A DNA stretch of 61,227 nucleotides from Halalkalibacter urbisdiaboli (GTDB lineage: Bacteria; Bacillota; Bacilli; Bacillales; Bacillaceae_D), in contig NZ_MVJM01000005.1 in the NCBI RefSeq assembly GCF_002156385.1, forward strand, positions 40,267 through 101,493, written 5' to 3'. Below are positions 25,254 through 34,930 of this stretch, one piece after another; position 1 is the stretch's first letter, and each line of letters starts with the position of its first letter. The translations under genes were made by a program, and so were the position numbers. The notes below the pieces were generated by a model. That model searched no databases. It had not been told where the DNA came from and saw only the letters and a list, made by a program, of their open reading frames with translations.

Positions 25254-26544
25254 GAGAATCCTCCTCATTAATAATCTGCATTGCTGCTTGTTTTGCACTT
25301 GAGATTGAACCATCGGCTAAAATGGAAGTCGGAGAAATCCAGTCTCCTGCGACAAATAACCCACGTACATGAAAGCTATTGCTGAAAAACTGATCTTGCC
25401 TAGGCTGTGGAACTCGTTGATAGACAGTTAATGTCGGTAAAAACCTACTAGTGACAACTTCTTTTTTCCAACCGGGTTGTATTCTATCTATATACCATTC
25501 TAATTCATTTTTGATCGTAGCAGAATCTATTTTTTCTTCTTCATTTGTAAAATAACGAAACGCATGAATCACTTGATGAGCTTTATTTTTTGATAAATGT
25601 GCTGCATTTGAATGATTTGAATAATACAAAGGCTGTTCAAGATCCATCGCAAAATGAAGGTTTGGACGGGGCAATCGTTTAAGAGCTAAGTCTAATGCTG
25701 CCCCTTTTACGGGAATACTTGCCTTTAGCATCGAGTCTAACGTCGGTGTTGCGTACTGCTTGAAAAGACGACCTGTTTCAGAGGGGCTTGCAGTGCAAAT
25801 AATCGTACGCGTTAGAACGGAATCCCCATTAGAAAGACCGACGTGAAAGGTAGGGTACTCACCATGAATAGAGGCGATGTTTTGCCTAGTTAATATGGTC
25901 ACTCCCTTTAAGGTAGCTTGCTCGTTAAGCTGTTGTATAATCGTACCCCATCCTTCATTGATATACTTGACTCCGCCTTGGGAGATTAGTAGTTGTCTTA
26001 GTACCGCTTTTGCGCTCAACAAATGAGGAGAAGCACAGTATGTCGCTAATCTCGTTAACGTATAGATGAGTTGCTTTACGATTTTAGAGGTGACTCGTTT
26101 ATCGACCCATTCAGTAAACGTTTGTTCTTTCACTAGCTTAAGATCAACTCTGCTTACTTCGCTCATGATTCTCACAAACTCTAGTTTCTCCTTAAAAGAA
26201 AGGAGGGAAGAAGTAAGAAGCGAATAAGGAGAAAAAGGAGCTTTAAACATCTTCTTGCTCGTTGTTACGATCCCATTAATGGAAGCAGCGTTCCCTTGTA
26301 ATGAAATATTTAATTCATTTAAGCATTTAAAGCCTTCTCCTTTTATATAAAGTCCGTGGGGGCCGAGATTAAACTGGCAGCCTTTCCTTTCAATTGTCAT
26401 GGCACGACCGCCAACATTAGCTGATTTTTCAAGAATAAGAACCTTCAATCCGTCATCCGCCAAATAGTTTGCAGCAATAAGACCGGCAAGACCAGCGCCG
26501 ATGATAACCGTATCATAAGAATTTCTTTGTTTTTGATCAAACAT
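25219..26544 (-). CDS. FAD-dependent oxidoreductase (phytoene desaturase/amine oxidase type)
   Basis: A 441-residue flavoprotein. The N-terminal VIIGAGLAGLIAANYLADDG (about residues 14-33) and LEKSANVGGRAMT form the dinucleotide-binding fold of the FAD family. The C-terminus has FVAGDWISPTSILADGSISSA, the flavin-closing motif. It resembles NAD(P)/FAD oxidoreductases of the desaturase class, but no carotenoid genes are nearby. Oxidoreductases are one of the three gene types usually linked to ECF41 sigma factors, and here it shares the operon with one. AAAGGAG precedes the ATG. The substrate is unknown. Confidence 0.85.
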   Translation of the reverse strand: MFDQKQRNSYDTVIIGAGLAGLIAANYLADDGLKVLILEKSANVGGRAMTIERKGCQFNLGPHGLYIKGEGFKCLNELNISLQGNAASINGIVTTSKKMFKAPFSPYSLLTSSLLSFKEKLEFVRIMSEVSRVDLKLVKEQTFTEWVDKRVTSKIVKQLIYTLTRLATYCASPHLLSAKAVLRQLLISQGGVKYINEGWGTIIQQLNEQATLKGVTILTRQNIASIHGEYPTFHVGLSNGDSVLTRTIICTASPSETGRLFKQYATPTLDSMLKASIPVKGAALDLALKRLPRPNLHFAMDLEQPLYYSNHSNAAHLSKNKAHQVIHAFRYFTNEEEKIDSATIKNELEWYIDRIQPGWKKEVVTSRFLPTLTVYQRVPQPRQDQFFSNSFHVRGLFVAGDWISPTSILADGSISSAKQAAMQIINEEDSLGVIKKRVSRI

Positions 26545-26575
26545 TTATGTCACTCCTTTTAACATTTACCCTTAA

Positions 26576-26602
26576 GACGATATAGGGTAGAAAAGTGTGA
26601 CA
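26576..26602 (-). promoter_or_regulatory. ECF41-type promoter
   Basis: On the minus strand TGTCACA (26596-26602) is followed after exactly 16 bases by CGTC (26576-26579). This is the consensus published for ECF41 promoters, which I know from the family. It lies about 32 bases before the oxidoreductase start and so drives the oxidoreductase-sigma operon. Confidence 0.85.
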
Positions 26603-26674
26603 ATTAAAATGACTGCTTGGATAATAATTACATCTCTCCTTTCATACACATGAATCAAAAGGAGGGGTGTTCGG

Positions 26675-28726
26675 ATGAAGGATGATTCTAAAAGTAAGAA
26701 GAAAAACCTGAAAAATCAACAGCTTGACTATTTTCGTGTTGATGATAAAGGGAAAAAGCTAACGACGAATCAAGGATTAAAAATGGCGGAAGATGAATTT
26801 TCATTAAAAGCAGGTGAGCGTGGACCGACGTTAATGGAGGATTTTCATTTCCGTGAAAAATTAACTCATTTTGATCATGAGCGCATTCCTGAGCGTGTCG
26901 TTCATGCACGTGGGTTCGCGGCTCATGGTGAGTTTCAGGTGTATCAAAGCATGGCGAAATATACGAAGGCAAAATTTTTACAAGACCCAACGAAAAAGAC
27001 GCCTGTTTTTGTCCGGTTTTCCACGGTGAATGGCTCGCGTGGCTCCGCGGATACGGTTCGCGATGCGCGTGGGTTTGCGACGAAATTTTATACAGAGGAA
27101 GGGAATTATGACTTAGTTGCTAACAATATTCCTGTTTTTTTCATTCAGGATGGGATTAAGTTTCCGGATGTGGTTCATGCGTTTAAACCGGAGCCTCATA
27201 ATGAGATTCCACAAGCTTCAACGGCGCATGATACGTTTTGGGATTTTGTTGCAAACAATCAAGAATCGGCCCATATGATTATGTGGATTATGTCTGACCG
27301 GGCGATTCCACGAAGCTTTCGAATGATGGAGGGCTTCGGTGTCCATACGTTCCGCTTTGTGAACGATCAAGGTGAGGCCTTTTTTGTGAAGTTCCACTGG
27401 AAGCCTGTATTAGGGACGCACTCAATCGTATGGGAGGAGGCGCAAACGATTGCTGGAAAAGACCCTGATTATCATCGACGTGATTTATGGTCGGCAATTG
27501 AAAGAGGGCAGTTTCCTGAATATGAGCTAGGCGTTCAAATTCTTCCTGAAAAAGATGAGTTTGCGTTCGACTTCGATATTTTAGATGCTACGAAGCTATG
27601 GCCTGAAGAAGATGTTCCGGTACATATTATCGGAAAATTAACATTAAATCGCAATGTTGATAATTTCTTTGCGGAAACAGAGCAGGTTGCTTTTCATCCC
27701 GGTCATGTCGTGCCAGGCATTGACTTTACAAATGATCCACTTCTTCAGGCAAGGTTATTTTCTTATACGGATACGCAGCTGCTGCGTTTAGGAGGACCTA
27801 ATTTCCATGAGATCCCGATCAATAAGCCTATCTGTCCGTTCCATAACAATCAGCGAGACGGTTTCCATCGTCAGACGATTAATGTTGGAAGAGTCGACTA
27901 TCATAAGAATTCACTAGCGGGAAATACACCAGCTCCGGCAAGTCCAAAGGAAGGTGGCTATACGCATTATGAAGAAAAGGTCGAAGGACGCAAAGTCCGT
28001 AGTCGAAGCGATAGCTTTAAAGACCATTTCTCACAGGCGACATTGTTTTGGAATAGCATGACCCTGGTAGAGAAGGAGCATATTATTGATGCCTTTACGT
28101 TTGAGCTCGGTCATGTAAAAAGTGAATCCGTTAGGCAGCAAGTTGTTGACATGTTTGCGAACGTCAGTCTTGATTTGGCGATTCCAGTCGCCAAAAACAT
28201 CGGAGCGAACATTCCTAAAAGTGGTGGGTCAACTGTGACAAAGGCATCACCTGCCCTTAGTCAGTTAAACAGTCGGAAAAGTCCGGCGACACGGAAGGTG
28301 GCCGTTATTCTGACAGATGGCTTTAACGATGCTGATGTAACGTATGTATTAAAAATGTTCCTGCACTATGGTATTCTTCCGGAGTTTATTAGTGAAAACT
28401 TAGGAACGGTAACAGGAAGCAGCGGTACAACCTTTGATGTTCAACATAATTTCCTAACGACAGATGCAGCCCTTTATGACGGGGTGTATATGGTAAGGGG
28501 CAGTCACGAAAACGTTACATTCAATAAGGATGCCGCCTCCTTCATTAAAGAAGCCTTTAATCAGTATAAACCGATCGGTGCTACTCATGAAGGCAAACGA
28601 TGGCTTGAGGTTGACGGGATAGGAAACAGCCCAGGTGTTGTAATGGCTGATGATATGGAGTGGTTTGCGCAAGCCTTTATCCAAGCGATGGCAGAGCATC
28701 GTTATTGGCAAAGGGAAAAAGTGTAA
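26675..28726 (+). CDS. katE: Large-subunit catalase (HPII/KatE type)
   Basis: A 683-residue clade 2 catalase. [14 protein letters not shown] (about residues 75-88) contains the catalytic His, [18 protein letters not shown] the catalytic Asn, and [14 protein letters not shown] (about 360-373) the haem-ligand Tyr. After the core, residues of about 540-683 form the flavodoxin/DJ-1-like C-terminal domain unique to large catalases ([11 protein letters not shown]). It destroys hydrogen peroxide in the cytosol. In B. subtilis the homologous gene is under general-stress (SigB) control, but I found no clear SigB promoter here. AAAAGGAGGGG precedes the ATG and a terminator follows. Confidence 0.95.
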   Translation: MKDDSKSKKKNLKNQQLDYFRVDDKGKKLTTNQGLKMAEDEFSLKAGERGPTLMEDFHFREKLTHFDHERIPERVVHARGFAAHGEFQVYQSMAKYTKAKFLQDPTKKTPVFVRFSTVNGSRGSADTVRDARGFATKFYTEEGNYDLVANNIPVFFIQDGIKFPDVVHAFKPEPHNEIPQASTAHDTFWDFVANNQESAHMIMWIMSDRAIPRSFRMMEGFGVHTFRFVNDQGEAFFVKFHWKPVLGTHSIVWEEAQTIAGKDPDYHRRDLWSAIERGQFPEYELGVQILPEKDEFAFDFDILDATKLWPEEDVPVHIIGKLTLNRNVDNFFAETEQVAFHPGHVVPGIDFTNDPLLQARLFSYTDTQLLRLGGPNFHEIPINKPICPFHNNQRDGFHRQTINVGRVDYHKNSLAGNTPAPASPKEGGYTHYEEKVEGRKVRSRSDSFKDHFSQATLFWNSMTLVEKEHIIDAFTFELGHVKSESVRQQVVDMFANVSLDLAIPVAKNIGANIPKSGGSTVTKASPALSQLNSRKSPATRKVAVILTDGFNDADVTYVLKMFLHYGILPEFISENLGTVTGSSGTTFDVQHNFLTTDAALYDGVYMVRGSHENVTFNKDAASFIKEAFNQYKPIGATHEGKRWLEVDGIGNSPGVVMADDMEWFAQAFIQAMAEHRYWQREKV

Positions 28727-28735
28727 GCCCTTATA

Positions 28736-28770
28736 AAACCATCGTCTTTAAGAGAGACGATGGTTTTTTT
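28736..28770 (+). terminator. Terminator of katE
   Basis: AAAACCATCGTCT pairs with AGACGATGGTTTT and is followed by a run of T's. Confidence 0.88.
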
Positions 28771-28833
28771 GCATGGTTAATACTTTTATACATAAGTGGA
28801 GAATAATGACAATAAGTAGCTGTTAATTTAATT

Positions 28834-28902
28834 ATGACAACATTGTGAATGACAAAATGCTCTTTTCTTTAAATTGATACCGCTTTATTTCAGGCTTATC
28901 AT
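28834..28902 (+). promoter_or_regulatory. mtlA promoter with upstream activator element
   Basis: TTGATA (28874-28879), 17 bp, then TATCAT (28897-28902) is a good SigA promoter. Forty bases upstream of its -35 begins ATGACAACATTGTGAATGAC (28834-28853), which matches an element at the same distance before the mtlR promoter. This is the likely MtlR activator site; it only partly resembles the published MtlR consensus. Confidence 0.6.
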
Positions 28903-28959
28903 AAGACTTGTAAGGTATTATTTTAGAAAATAAAAAGGGTCAACGAAAGGAGAATAGAG

Positions 28960-30381
28960 ATGGCAAAACAAAAAACATCAAAACCGGATTATCGTGTAAA
29001 GATTCAACGTTTTGGTAGTTATTTAAGCGGTATGATTATGCCGAATATTGGTGCATTCATTGCATGGGGAATTATAACTGCATTATTCATTCCTACTGGT
29101 TGGCTTCCAAATGAAGAGCTAGCACAGCTTGTTGGGCCAATGATCACTTATTTACTGCCATTATTAATCGGGTATACCGGGGGGAAAATGATTTACGATG
29201 GCCGTGGTGGTGTCGTAGGTGCAACCGCAACAATGGGGGTTATCGTCGGATCGGATATTCCGATGTTCCTCGGTGCGATGATTATGGGGCCACTAGGTGG
29301 TTGGTTAATTAAAAAGGTAGACCAATACATCCAGCCTAAAGTAAGACAAGGATTTGAGATGTTAGTAAATAACTTCTCAGCAGGGATTTTAGCAGGGATT
29401 TTAACCCTTATTGCATTTGTAGGAGTTGGACCAGTTGTTGTTGGGCTAAATCAAGTATTAGCCGCCGGGGTTCAAGTGATTGTTGCTGCTGGATTACTTC
29501 CACTAGCGAATATTTTTATTGAACCAGCTAAAGTATTATTCCTTAACAACGCAATTAATCATGGAATTTTAAGTCCATTGGGAGCGAAGGAAGCAGCAGA
29601 AGCAGGTAAATCAATTTTATTCCTGCTTGAAACGAACCCTGGGCCAGGTCTTGGAATTCTATTAGCATTCATGATTTTCGGTAAAGGAACAGCAAAACAA
29701 ACATCACCAGGAGCGATTATCATTCACTTCTTTGGTGGGATTCATGAGATTTACTTCCCGTATATTTTAATGAAACCGTTATTAATCCTAGCAGCGATTG
29801 CGGGTGGCGTAAGTGGTGTATTCACCTTCACATTATTTAACGCAGGCTTAGTAGCACCACCATCTCCAGGAAGTATTTTCGCACTTATGGCGATGACACC
29901 TAGAGGCGATCATATTGGTGTCATCTTAGGAGTCATCGTAGCTGCAGCAGTTTCATTCATTATCGCTTCGTTGATTTTAAAAACTAGCAAAATCGCGGGC
30001 GAAGAGGATATCTCGAATGCCGCTTCGAAAATGGAACAGCTAAAAGGCAAGAAAAGCTCAGTAGCAGGTTCATTTGAGGCGAATACAGAGAATACAATTG
30101 ATGTAAGTAATGTAAACAAAATCATTTTCGCATGTGATGCTGGAATGGGCTCAAGTGCTATGGGAGCTTCGATTTTGAAAAACAAGGCGAAAAAAGCTGG
30201 ATTAGAGATCGATATTACGAATACGTCCATCAACAATATTCCAAATGATGCCGATATCGTGATTACCCACAAGGATTTAACATCTCGTGCAAAAGAGAAG
30301 CATCCGGGTGCTCAGCATATTTCGGTTGATAACTTCTTAAACAGTCCGAAATATGATGAGTTAATTGATGAATTACTATAA
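28960..30381 (+). CDS. mtlA: PTS mannitol transporter subunit IICB
   Basis: A 473-residue IICB protein. The C domain (about 1-345) starts KIQRFGSYLSGMIMPNIGAF and carries NHGILSPLG and GGIHEIYFPY (the conserved HEIYF substrate-site motif). The cytosolic B domain (about 385-473) has FACDAGMGSSAMG with the phosphorylated Cys392. No IIA domain is attached, and it is supplied by mtlF downstream. The complex imports mannitol and phosphorylates it to mannitol 1-phosphate using phosphoryl groups from HPr. AAAGGAG precedes the ATG. The gene has its own promoter and terminator. Confidence 0.96.
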   Translation: MAKQKTSKPDYRVKIQRFGSYLSGMIMPNIGAFIAWGIITALFIPTGWLPNEELAQLVGPMITYLLPLLIGYTGGKMIYDGRGGVVGATATMGVIVGSDIPMFLGAMIMGPLGGWLIKKVDQYIQPKVRQGFEMLVNNFSAGILAGILTLIAFVGVGPVVVGLNQVLAAGVQVIVAAGLLPLANIFIEPAKVLFLNNAINHGILSPLGAKEAAEAGKSILFLLETNPGPGLGILLAFMIFGKGTAKQTSPGAIIIHFFGGIHEIYFPYILMKPLLILAAIAGGVSGVFTFTLFNAGLVAPPSPGSIFALMAMTPRGDHIGVILGVIVAAAVSFIIASLILKTSKIAGEEDISNAASKMEQLKGKKSSVAGSFEANTENTIDVSNVNKIIFACDAGMGSSAMGASILKNKAKKAGLEIDITNTSINNIPNDADIVITHKDLTSRAKEKHPGAQHISVDNFLNSPKYDELIDELL

Positions 30382-30390
30382 CTGTTTTAC

Positions 30391-30428
30391 ATGAGACTAC
30401 TCTTTTTAGAGGCAGTCTCATTTTTTTC
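30391..30428 (+). terminator. Terminator between mtlA and mtlR
   Basis: ATGAGACT (30391-30398) pairs with AGTCTCAT (30414-30421), with an inner CTCT/AGAG pairing, followed by seven T's. It separates mtlA from mtlR-mtlF-mtlD. Confidence 0.85.
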
Positions 30429-30446
30429 ATAGCAAACAATTAAATG

Positions 30447-30515
30447 ATGGCAACAATTGATGTGACGAAAATGTATTTTCCTCTTATTGAGATAGCGTCT
30501 TACTCGTTCTATCAT
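30447..30515 (+). promoter_or_regulatory. mtlR promoter with upstream element
   Basis: TTGAGA (30487-30492), 17 bp, TATCAT (30510-30515). The upstream ATGGCAACAATTGATGTGAC (30447-30466) starts exactly 40 bases before the -35, as in mtlA. The -10 hexamers are identical. Joint activation by MtlR is the simplest reading. Confidence 0.6.
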
Positions 30516-30600
30516 AAAAGGTGTAAGAGCGAATTATTTATATTTGTCAGCAACTTTGCTAATAATAGAACATTAGCGTCATCATAGTGGAGTGGATATT

Positions 30601-32700
30601 ATGTATATTTCGGCAAGGGAACGAAAAATACTTGAGTTTTTACTTAATACAAATGAAGACCTAATGACGGTAAAGGATGTAGCGGATGAATTATCCGTCA
30701 GTCCGCGAACCGTTCATCGTGATTTAAAAGGGGTAGAAGAGACGTTAAGAGAATATGGTCTTGAATTAACTAAAAAATCAGGCATGGGCATTCAAGTAAC
30801 TGGTGATGAAGAGAATATTGATAAATTAAAAATGTACCTGTTTAATTTAAACCATAATGAATACACACCTGAAGAACGCCAAACGATTATTTTCTCGGAA
30901 TTACTTGATACGACAGAACCCGTGAAACTAATCGCACTAGCTAATGATTTAAATGTAACGATTGCGACGATTAGTAACGACCTTAATAAAATCGAAGACC
31001 GTCTTGCAGGAGTTGATTTAGCATTAGTAAGAAAACGAGGCTATGGTGTTGAAATCATCGGGTCAGAATCTGCGAAACGCAGAGCGATGAGTAAGCTAAT
31101 TACCGAAAATATTGATGAATTTGAGTTTATCTCAATGATTAAAGAAACAATTCAAAAAAAATCCTCACAAACCGTTGATACGGTAACGGATCGGCTTCTC
31201 GGGTTAGTGGAAAAAAAGAAGCTTCATATTATTGAAAAGCAAATTGATCTAATAAAAAATGAACTCCCATACTCCATTGCAGACAGTGCCTATATTGGTC
31301 TTGTTGTCCATCTAGCACTGGCGATTGAACGGATTCTCCAAGGAGAAGATATTAATTTTGATCACGAGTATTTAAATAGTTTAAAGGATACAAAAGAATT
31401 TAAGGTTGCTGAAAAGATCGTTGCAGGTTTAGAAGAAGTGTTTCGAATCAAAATCTCCCACGGGGAAATCGGCTATATTACGATGCATTTAATGGGAGCC
31501 AAGCTGCGTAATGATCATGATGACCTGCTAGAGGATACGAGTCTACAGATCGGCTTGTTAGCGCAGCACCTCATTCGGTTTGTTAGTCGAGAGCTGAATC
31601 GTGACTTAACGAAGAACCAGCCTTTATTTCAGGGCTTAGTTGCACATTTAAGACCAGCCTTGTATCGAATAAAGCAAAAAATGGGGATTTCAAACCCTCT
31701 TCTTTCTCGAATTCAAGACGATTATCAAGAGTTGTTTTCGATTTTAGAAAAAGGAGTGAAAGAAATCTTCACAGAGCTCCACGTACCAAAAGAAGAAATC
31801 GGTTATTTGGTCATGCATTTTGCTTCAGCTCTTCTAAATAAGGGTGAAGGAAAGGATGTAAACATATTAGTCGTTTGTTCAAGTGGAATTGGCACGTCTA
31901 AAATGCTTTCAACGCAATTAGAGCGAGAGATTCCTGGATTAAAAACAGTGAGTGCGTCATTATTTGATTTAGATCGAATGAATGTAAAGGAATTCGACAC
32001 AATCGTATCAACGATTCCTTTAAAAGATTTGAACGAAAACTATGTAATCGTGAGTCCACTGTTATCGAAAGAGGAAATTGCTAAAATTAAGCGTTCCCTC
32101 TTAAACAAGGAAGCAGTGATTCGAACAAACACCAGGGGAGATGAAGGAGAATTAAAGCCTCTCGATAGCAACATTTTTCTTCAAGAAATTGAAAGAACGA
32201 GGAATTATACGAGTGCAATTTATCACCTGTTACATGGTTTCAACATATTCGAACTTCCCGAACAATTGATAGAAGAATCTTTAAAATACCTGTGCGAGCA
32301 GTTATACGAGCAGAATGTTGTCACAAACGTTAAAGGTGTTTTAGCAGACCTGTTAAAACGAGAGGAAATCGGTGGGCTTGGCATACCAGGAACAACCCTT
32401 GCTCTCTATCATACGAGAAGTGATGACATTCGTATTCCAAGTTTTATTATTGGGAGACTTGCAAACACCCAAACCGTAAAAGCGATGGATGATTCCGACC
32501 TAGCGATTAATACGATACTACTTATGCTTTCGCCAAAGACTATTGATGATGAGACATTAGAAATTCTTAGTGGTATTAGCTCACTAATTATTCGAGATGA
32601 AGCATCAATTGAACATTTTCAATCTAGTTCAAAAGAGGAAATTTTAAAGCTTTTAGCAAGTGAATTAAAAGAGATATATCAAACAAAAGGAAATAAATAA
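30601..32700 (+). CDS. mtlR: Mannitol operon transcriptional activator with PTS regulation domains
   Basis: A 699-residue MtlR; I choose ATG 30601 over GTG 30592 because GGAG (30589-30592) then has correct spacing. The order is an N-terminal HTH (about 5-60, VKDVADELSVSPRTVHRDL), a second HTH, two PRD domains (about 190-405), an IIB-Gat-like domain with Cys in VVCSSGIGTSK (about 423-433), and a IIA-mannitol-like domain (about 540-699) with YHTRSDD. In Bacillus and Geobacillus, HPr-dependent phosphorylation of PRD2 activates it, while MtlA/IIA-mediated phosphorylation of IIB or IIA inhibits it. It should activate the mtlA and mtlR promoters when mannitol is present. Confidence 0.95.
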   Translation: MYISARERKILEFLLNTNEDLMTVKDVADELSVSPRTVHRDLKGVEETLREYGLELTKKSGMGIQVTGDEENIDKLKMYLFNLNHNEYTPEERQTIIFSELLDTTEPVKLIALANDLNVTIATISNDLNKIEDRLAGVDLALVRKRGYGVEIIGSESAKRRAMSKLITENIDEFEFISMIKETIQKKSSQTVDTVTDRLLGLVEKKKLHIIEKQIDLIKNELPYSIADSAYIGLVVHLALAIERILQGEDINFDHEYLNSLKDTKEFKVAEKIVAGLEEVFRIKISHGEIGYITMHLMGAKLRNDHDDLLEDTSLQIGLLAQHLIRFVSRELNRDLTKNQPLFQGLVAHLRPALYRIKQKMGISNPLLSRIQDDYQELFSILEKGVKEIFTELHVPKEEIGYLVMHFASALLNKGEGKDVNILVVCSSGIGTSKMLSTQLEREIPGLKTVSASLFDLDRMNVKEFDTIVSTIPLKDLNENYVIVSPLLSKEEIAKIKRSLLNKEAVIRTNTRGDEGELKPLDSNIFLQEIERTRNYTSAIYHLLHGFNIFELPEQLIEESLKYLCEQLYEQNVVTNVKGVLADLLKREEIGGLGIPGTTLALYHTRSDDIRIPSFIIGRLANTQTVKAMDDSDLAINTILLMLSPKTIDDETLEILSGISSLIIRDEASIEHFQSSSKEEILKLLASELKEIYQTKGNK

Positions 32701-32709
32701 GGAGTGGAA

Positions 32710-33150
32710 ATGATGACAAAAGAAATTTTATCAACAGAAAATATCGTGTTAAATGCAAGCTTTTCGACTAAAGAAAAAGCCATTCGAAGTACAGGTCAAG
32801 TGCTAGTAGATAAAGGCTATGTTGAACGTGAATATATTGATAAAATGCTTGAACGTGAAGAACTTACCTCTACTTATATGGGGAACTTTGTGGCGATTCC
32901 ACATGGTACGGAGGATGCAAAGAAATCTGTCATTACTTCAGGTTTATCTATTATTCAAGTCCCTCACGGTGTTGACTTTGGTGATGGGAATGAAGTGAAA
33001 GTGTTAATCGGCATCGCAGGTAAAGACGGTGAGCATTTAGAGATTCTTTCGCAAATTGCGATTGTCTGTTCAGAGGAAGAGAACATTCAAAAAATTGTTG
33101 AAGCAAAAACAGCAGAAGAGATTTTGAACCTATTTAACGAGGTGGTTTAA
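32710..33150 (+). CDS. mtlF: PTS mannitol transporter subunit IIA
   Basis: About 146 residues from ATG 32710 (GGAG at 32701-32704; ATG 32713 is equally possible). The phosphoryl-accepting histidine is in GNFVAIPHGTEDAK, His65 in this numbering. It carries phosphate from HPr to the B domain of MtlA. It lies ten bases after mtlR and its stop overlaps the mtlD start (TAATG), so the three genes form one transcript. Confidence 0.95.
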   Translation: MMTKEILSTENIVLNASFSTKEKAIRSTGQVLVDKGYVEREYIDKMLEREELTSTYMGNFVAIPHGTEDAKKSVITSGLSIIQVPHGVDFGDGNEVKVLIGIAGKDGEHLEILSQIAIVCSEEENIQKIVEAKTAEEILNLFNEVV

Positions 33151-34286
33151 TGTTAGCCGTACATTTTGGTGCAGGTAACATCGGAAGAGGATTTATCGGT
33201 AGCCTTTTATCTGATGCAGGCTACGAGATTTGCTTTGTTGATGTAAATACAGAGATTGTTGATTTATTAAATGAAAAGCAAGCCTACCGAGTCGTGCTAG
33301 CAGACGAGAACAACGAAGAAACAACTGTAACAAATGTAAGAGCGATTAATAGCATTCAGCATCCAGAAAAGGTAATCGCTGCGATTGCTGAAGCGGATCT
33401 TGTTACAACAGCTGTTGGCCCTAATATATTAGTAATCATTTCTGAACTCATTGCCAATGGGTTAAGAAAGAGACTAGAACAAACAGAAAAGCCATTAAAT
33501 GTCATAGCTTGTGAAAATATGATAGGTGGCAGTGCTTTTTTAAAAGAAAACGTTTATGCAAAACTTACAGACGAAGAGAAACAGCGGATTAGTCAAAAGG
33601 TTGCCTTCCCTAATGCAGCAGTAGACCGAATTGTGCCAAACCAAGTAAATGAGGATAAACTCATGGTCAAGGTTGAACCTTTTTTCGAGTGGGTTGTTGA
33701 CAAGTCTTGTATGATTGGCGACACTCCTCATATTGATGGGGCGACATTTGTAGATGATTTAACGCCGTTTATTGAACGTAAATTATTTACCGTTAATACA
33801 GGACATGCGGCTGCAGCGTACCTAGGATATCAGGCGGGTATAAAGACGATTAAGGATGCTATGGAGCATAATGAAGTTTCTGAAGCGGTTATTAGCACAC
33901 TTAAGGAAACAGGTGCAATCCTAGTACAAAAATATAACTTCAATAAAGACGATCATACAACCTATTTAAATAAAATCGTTGCACGTTTCATGAATCCGCA
34001 TATTAATGACGAAATTCCAAGGGTAGCTAGAGGCCCGATTCGTAAATTAGGGCCGAATGATCGCTTAGTTAGCCCAGCGCTTCAATACTATGACTATGTA
34101 GAAGCTCAGCCAGAAAACTTAGCCGCTGTCATTGCTGCAGCACTAAAATACGACTTTGCTGAAGATGATGAAGCTGTTACGCTTCAAGCTCAAGTTAAAG
34201 AATCAGGCTACGAGCACGTGCTTCACGACATTTGTCAGCTCTCAAAAGGGCATCCACTAGTCGAGCTAGTGTTGCAAAAACTATAA
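33150..34286 (+). CDS. mtlD: Mannitol-1-phosphate 5-dehydrogenase
   Basis: A 378-residue polyol-specific long-chain dehydrogenase. The N-terminus VHFGAGNIGRGFIG (about residues 4-17) binds NAD+, and NMIGGSAFLKE and KLFTVNTGHAAAAYLG (with the catalytic Lys of the family) are conserved. It oxidises mannitol 1-phosphate to fructose 6-phosphate in the cytosol, delivering imported mannitol to glycolysis. It is the last gene of the mtlR-mtlF-mtlD transcript, overlapping mtlF by one base. Confidence 0.97.
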   Translation: MLAVHFGAGNIGRGFIGSLLSDAGYEICFVDVNTEIVDLLNEKQAYRVVLADENNEETTVTNVRAINSIQHPEKVIAAIAEADLVTTAVGPNILVIISELIANGLRKRLEQTEKPLNVIACENMIGGSAFLKENVYAKLTDEEKQRISQKVAFPNAAVDRIVPNQVNEDKLMVKVEPFFEWVVDKSCMIGDTPHIDGATFVDDLTPFIERKLFTVNTGHAAAAYLGYQAGIKTIKDAMEHNEVSEAVISTLKETGAILVQKYNFNKDDHTTYLNKIVARFMNPHINDEIPRVARGPIRKLGPNDRLVSPALQYYDYVEAQPENLAAVIAAALKYDFAEDDEAVTLQAQVKESGYEHVLHDICQLSKGHPLVELVLQKL

Positions 34287-34292
34287 AGATTA

Positions 34293-34343
34293 TGAAAGCA
34301 TCCAGTTAACCCTTTGAAAGTAAGGGAGCTGGATGCTTTTCTT
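34293..34343 (+). terminator. Terminator of the mtl operon
   Basis: AAAGCATCCAG pairs with CTGGATGCTTT, with inner pairing of ACCCTTT/AAGGG-like arms and a T-rich tail. Confidence 0.8.
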
Positions 34344-34536
34344 TAGTGTTTGGATATCATTCAGTTGAATGTATGGAATAACGTAAAAGAACATCAATAA
34401 CTGGATATTTATGTTAAAATATAATAGAGGTTGGGAAGAAATGTACAATACTATTAATAGCTTTTATCTGTTTTCGAACAATACTATTATAAGAAAGTAA
34501 AGTGATTTTATTCAAATCAAGAAGCTAACTATTTGG

Positions 34537-34743
34537 CTACAAATTCATTTGTCCTGGGATCATTTGGTGAGTGTTATGACCATGAAGGTTCATATAGTGT
34601 TGTTCAAGCTGCATGACGCAATTAAAGTGAAGTCGATAAAAGTGCATATGCTTTTGAGGGTCAACATACTTATACCGTTCAGCAAGTATTACATATAAGC
34701 TTGCTGAACTTAAAAGGTCTTTGCATTTTTGACCCAAATGCAT
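34537..34743 (-). CDS. Small hypothetical protein
   Basis: A 68-residue basic protein, with GGGAGGAT six bases before the ATG on the minus strand, so translation is likely. It is rich in His, Gln and Tyr (YKYVDPQKHMHFYRLHFN) and probably all-helical; there is no membrane segment. Small helical proteins of this kind are common in Bacillus, but I do not recognise the family. Confidence 0.55.
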   Translation of the reverse strand: MHLGQKCKDLLSSASLYVILAERYKYVDPQKHMHFYRLHFNCVMQLEQHYMNLHGHNTHQMIPGQMNL

Positions 34744-34865
34744 TGAAAATCCTCCCTTTATCTAGGTTTATTATAAGGCTATTCATCTATCTACGGTTGG
34801 TGACCGAAAATAAAGTGCATGGCAAAAACAGTTTGCATGAAAGGTGGATAGGTGAAAACTGAATA

Positions 34866-34915
34866 AGGGTGTCTTAAGGCAATGTATAACCTTTGAGACA
34901 CCCTACGTTTTTTTT
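34866..34915. terminator. Hairpin, probable terminator
   Basis: AGGGTGTCTTAAGG pairs with CCTTTGAGACACCCT with one mismatch. A long T run follows on the plus strand and a weaker one on the minus strand, so it could end the SET-protein transcript. Confidence 0.65.
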
Positions 34916-34930
34916 CACTTTCTGTACACT

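Noticed and set aside
26558-26590. Possible SigB promoter before katE (GGGTAG)
   Set aside because: No GTTTAA at proper spacing; the stretch instead forms the opposite-strand ECF41 promoter.
28875-28888. Possible cre site in the mtlA promoter (TGATACCGCTTTAT)
   Set aside because: Three mismatches to the consensus, so carbon catabolite control cannot be claimed from this.
34441-34500. Short frame with repeated AACAATACTATTA
   Set aside because: No ribosome binding site; likely an AT-rich chance repeat.
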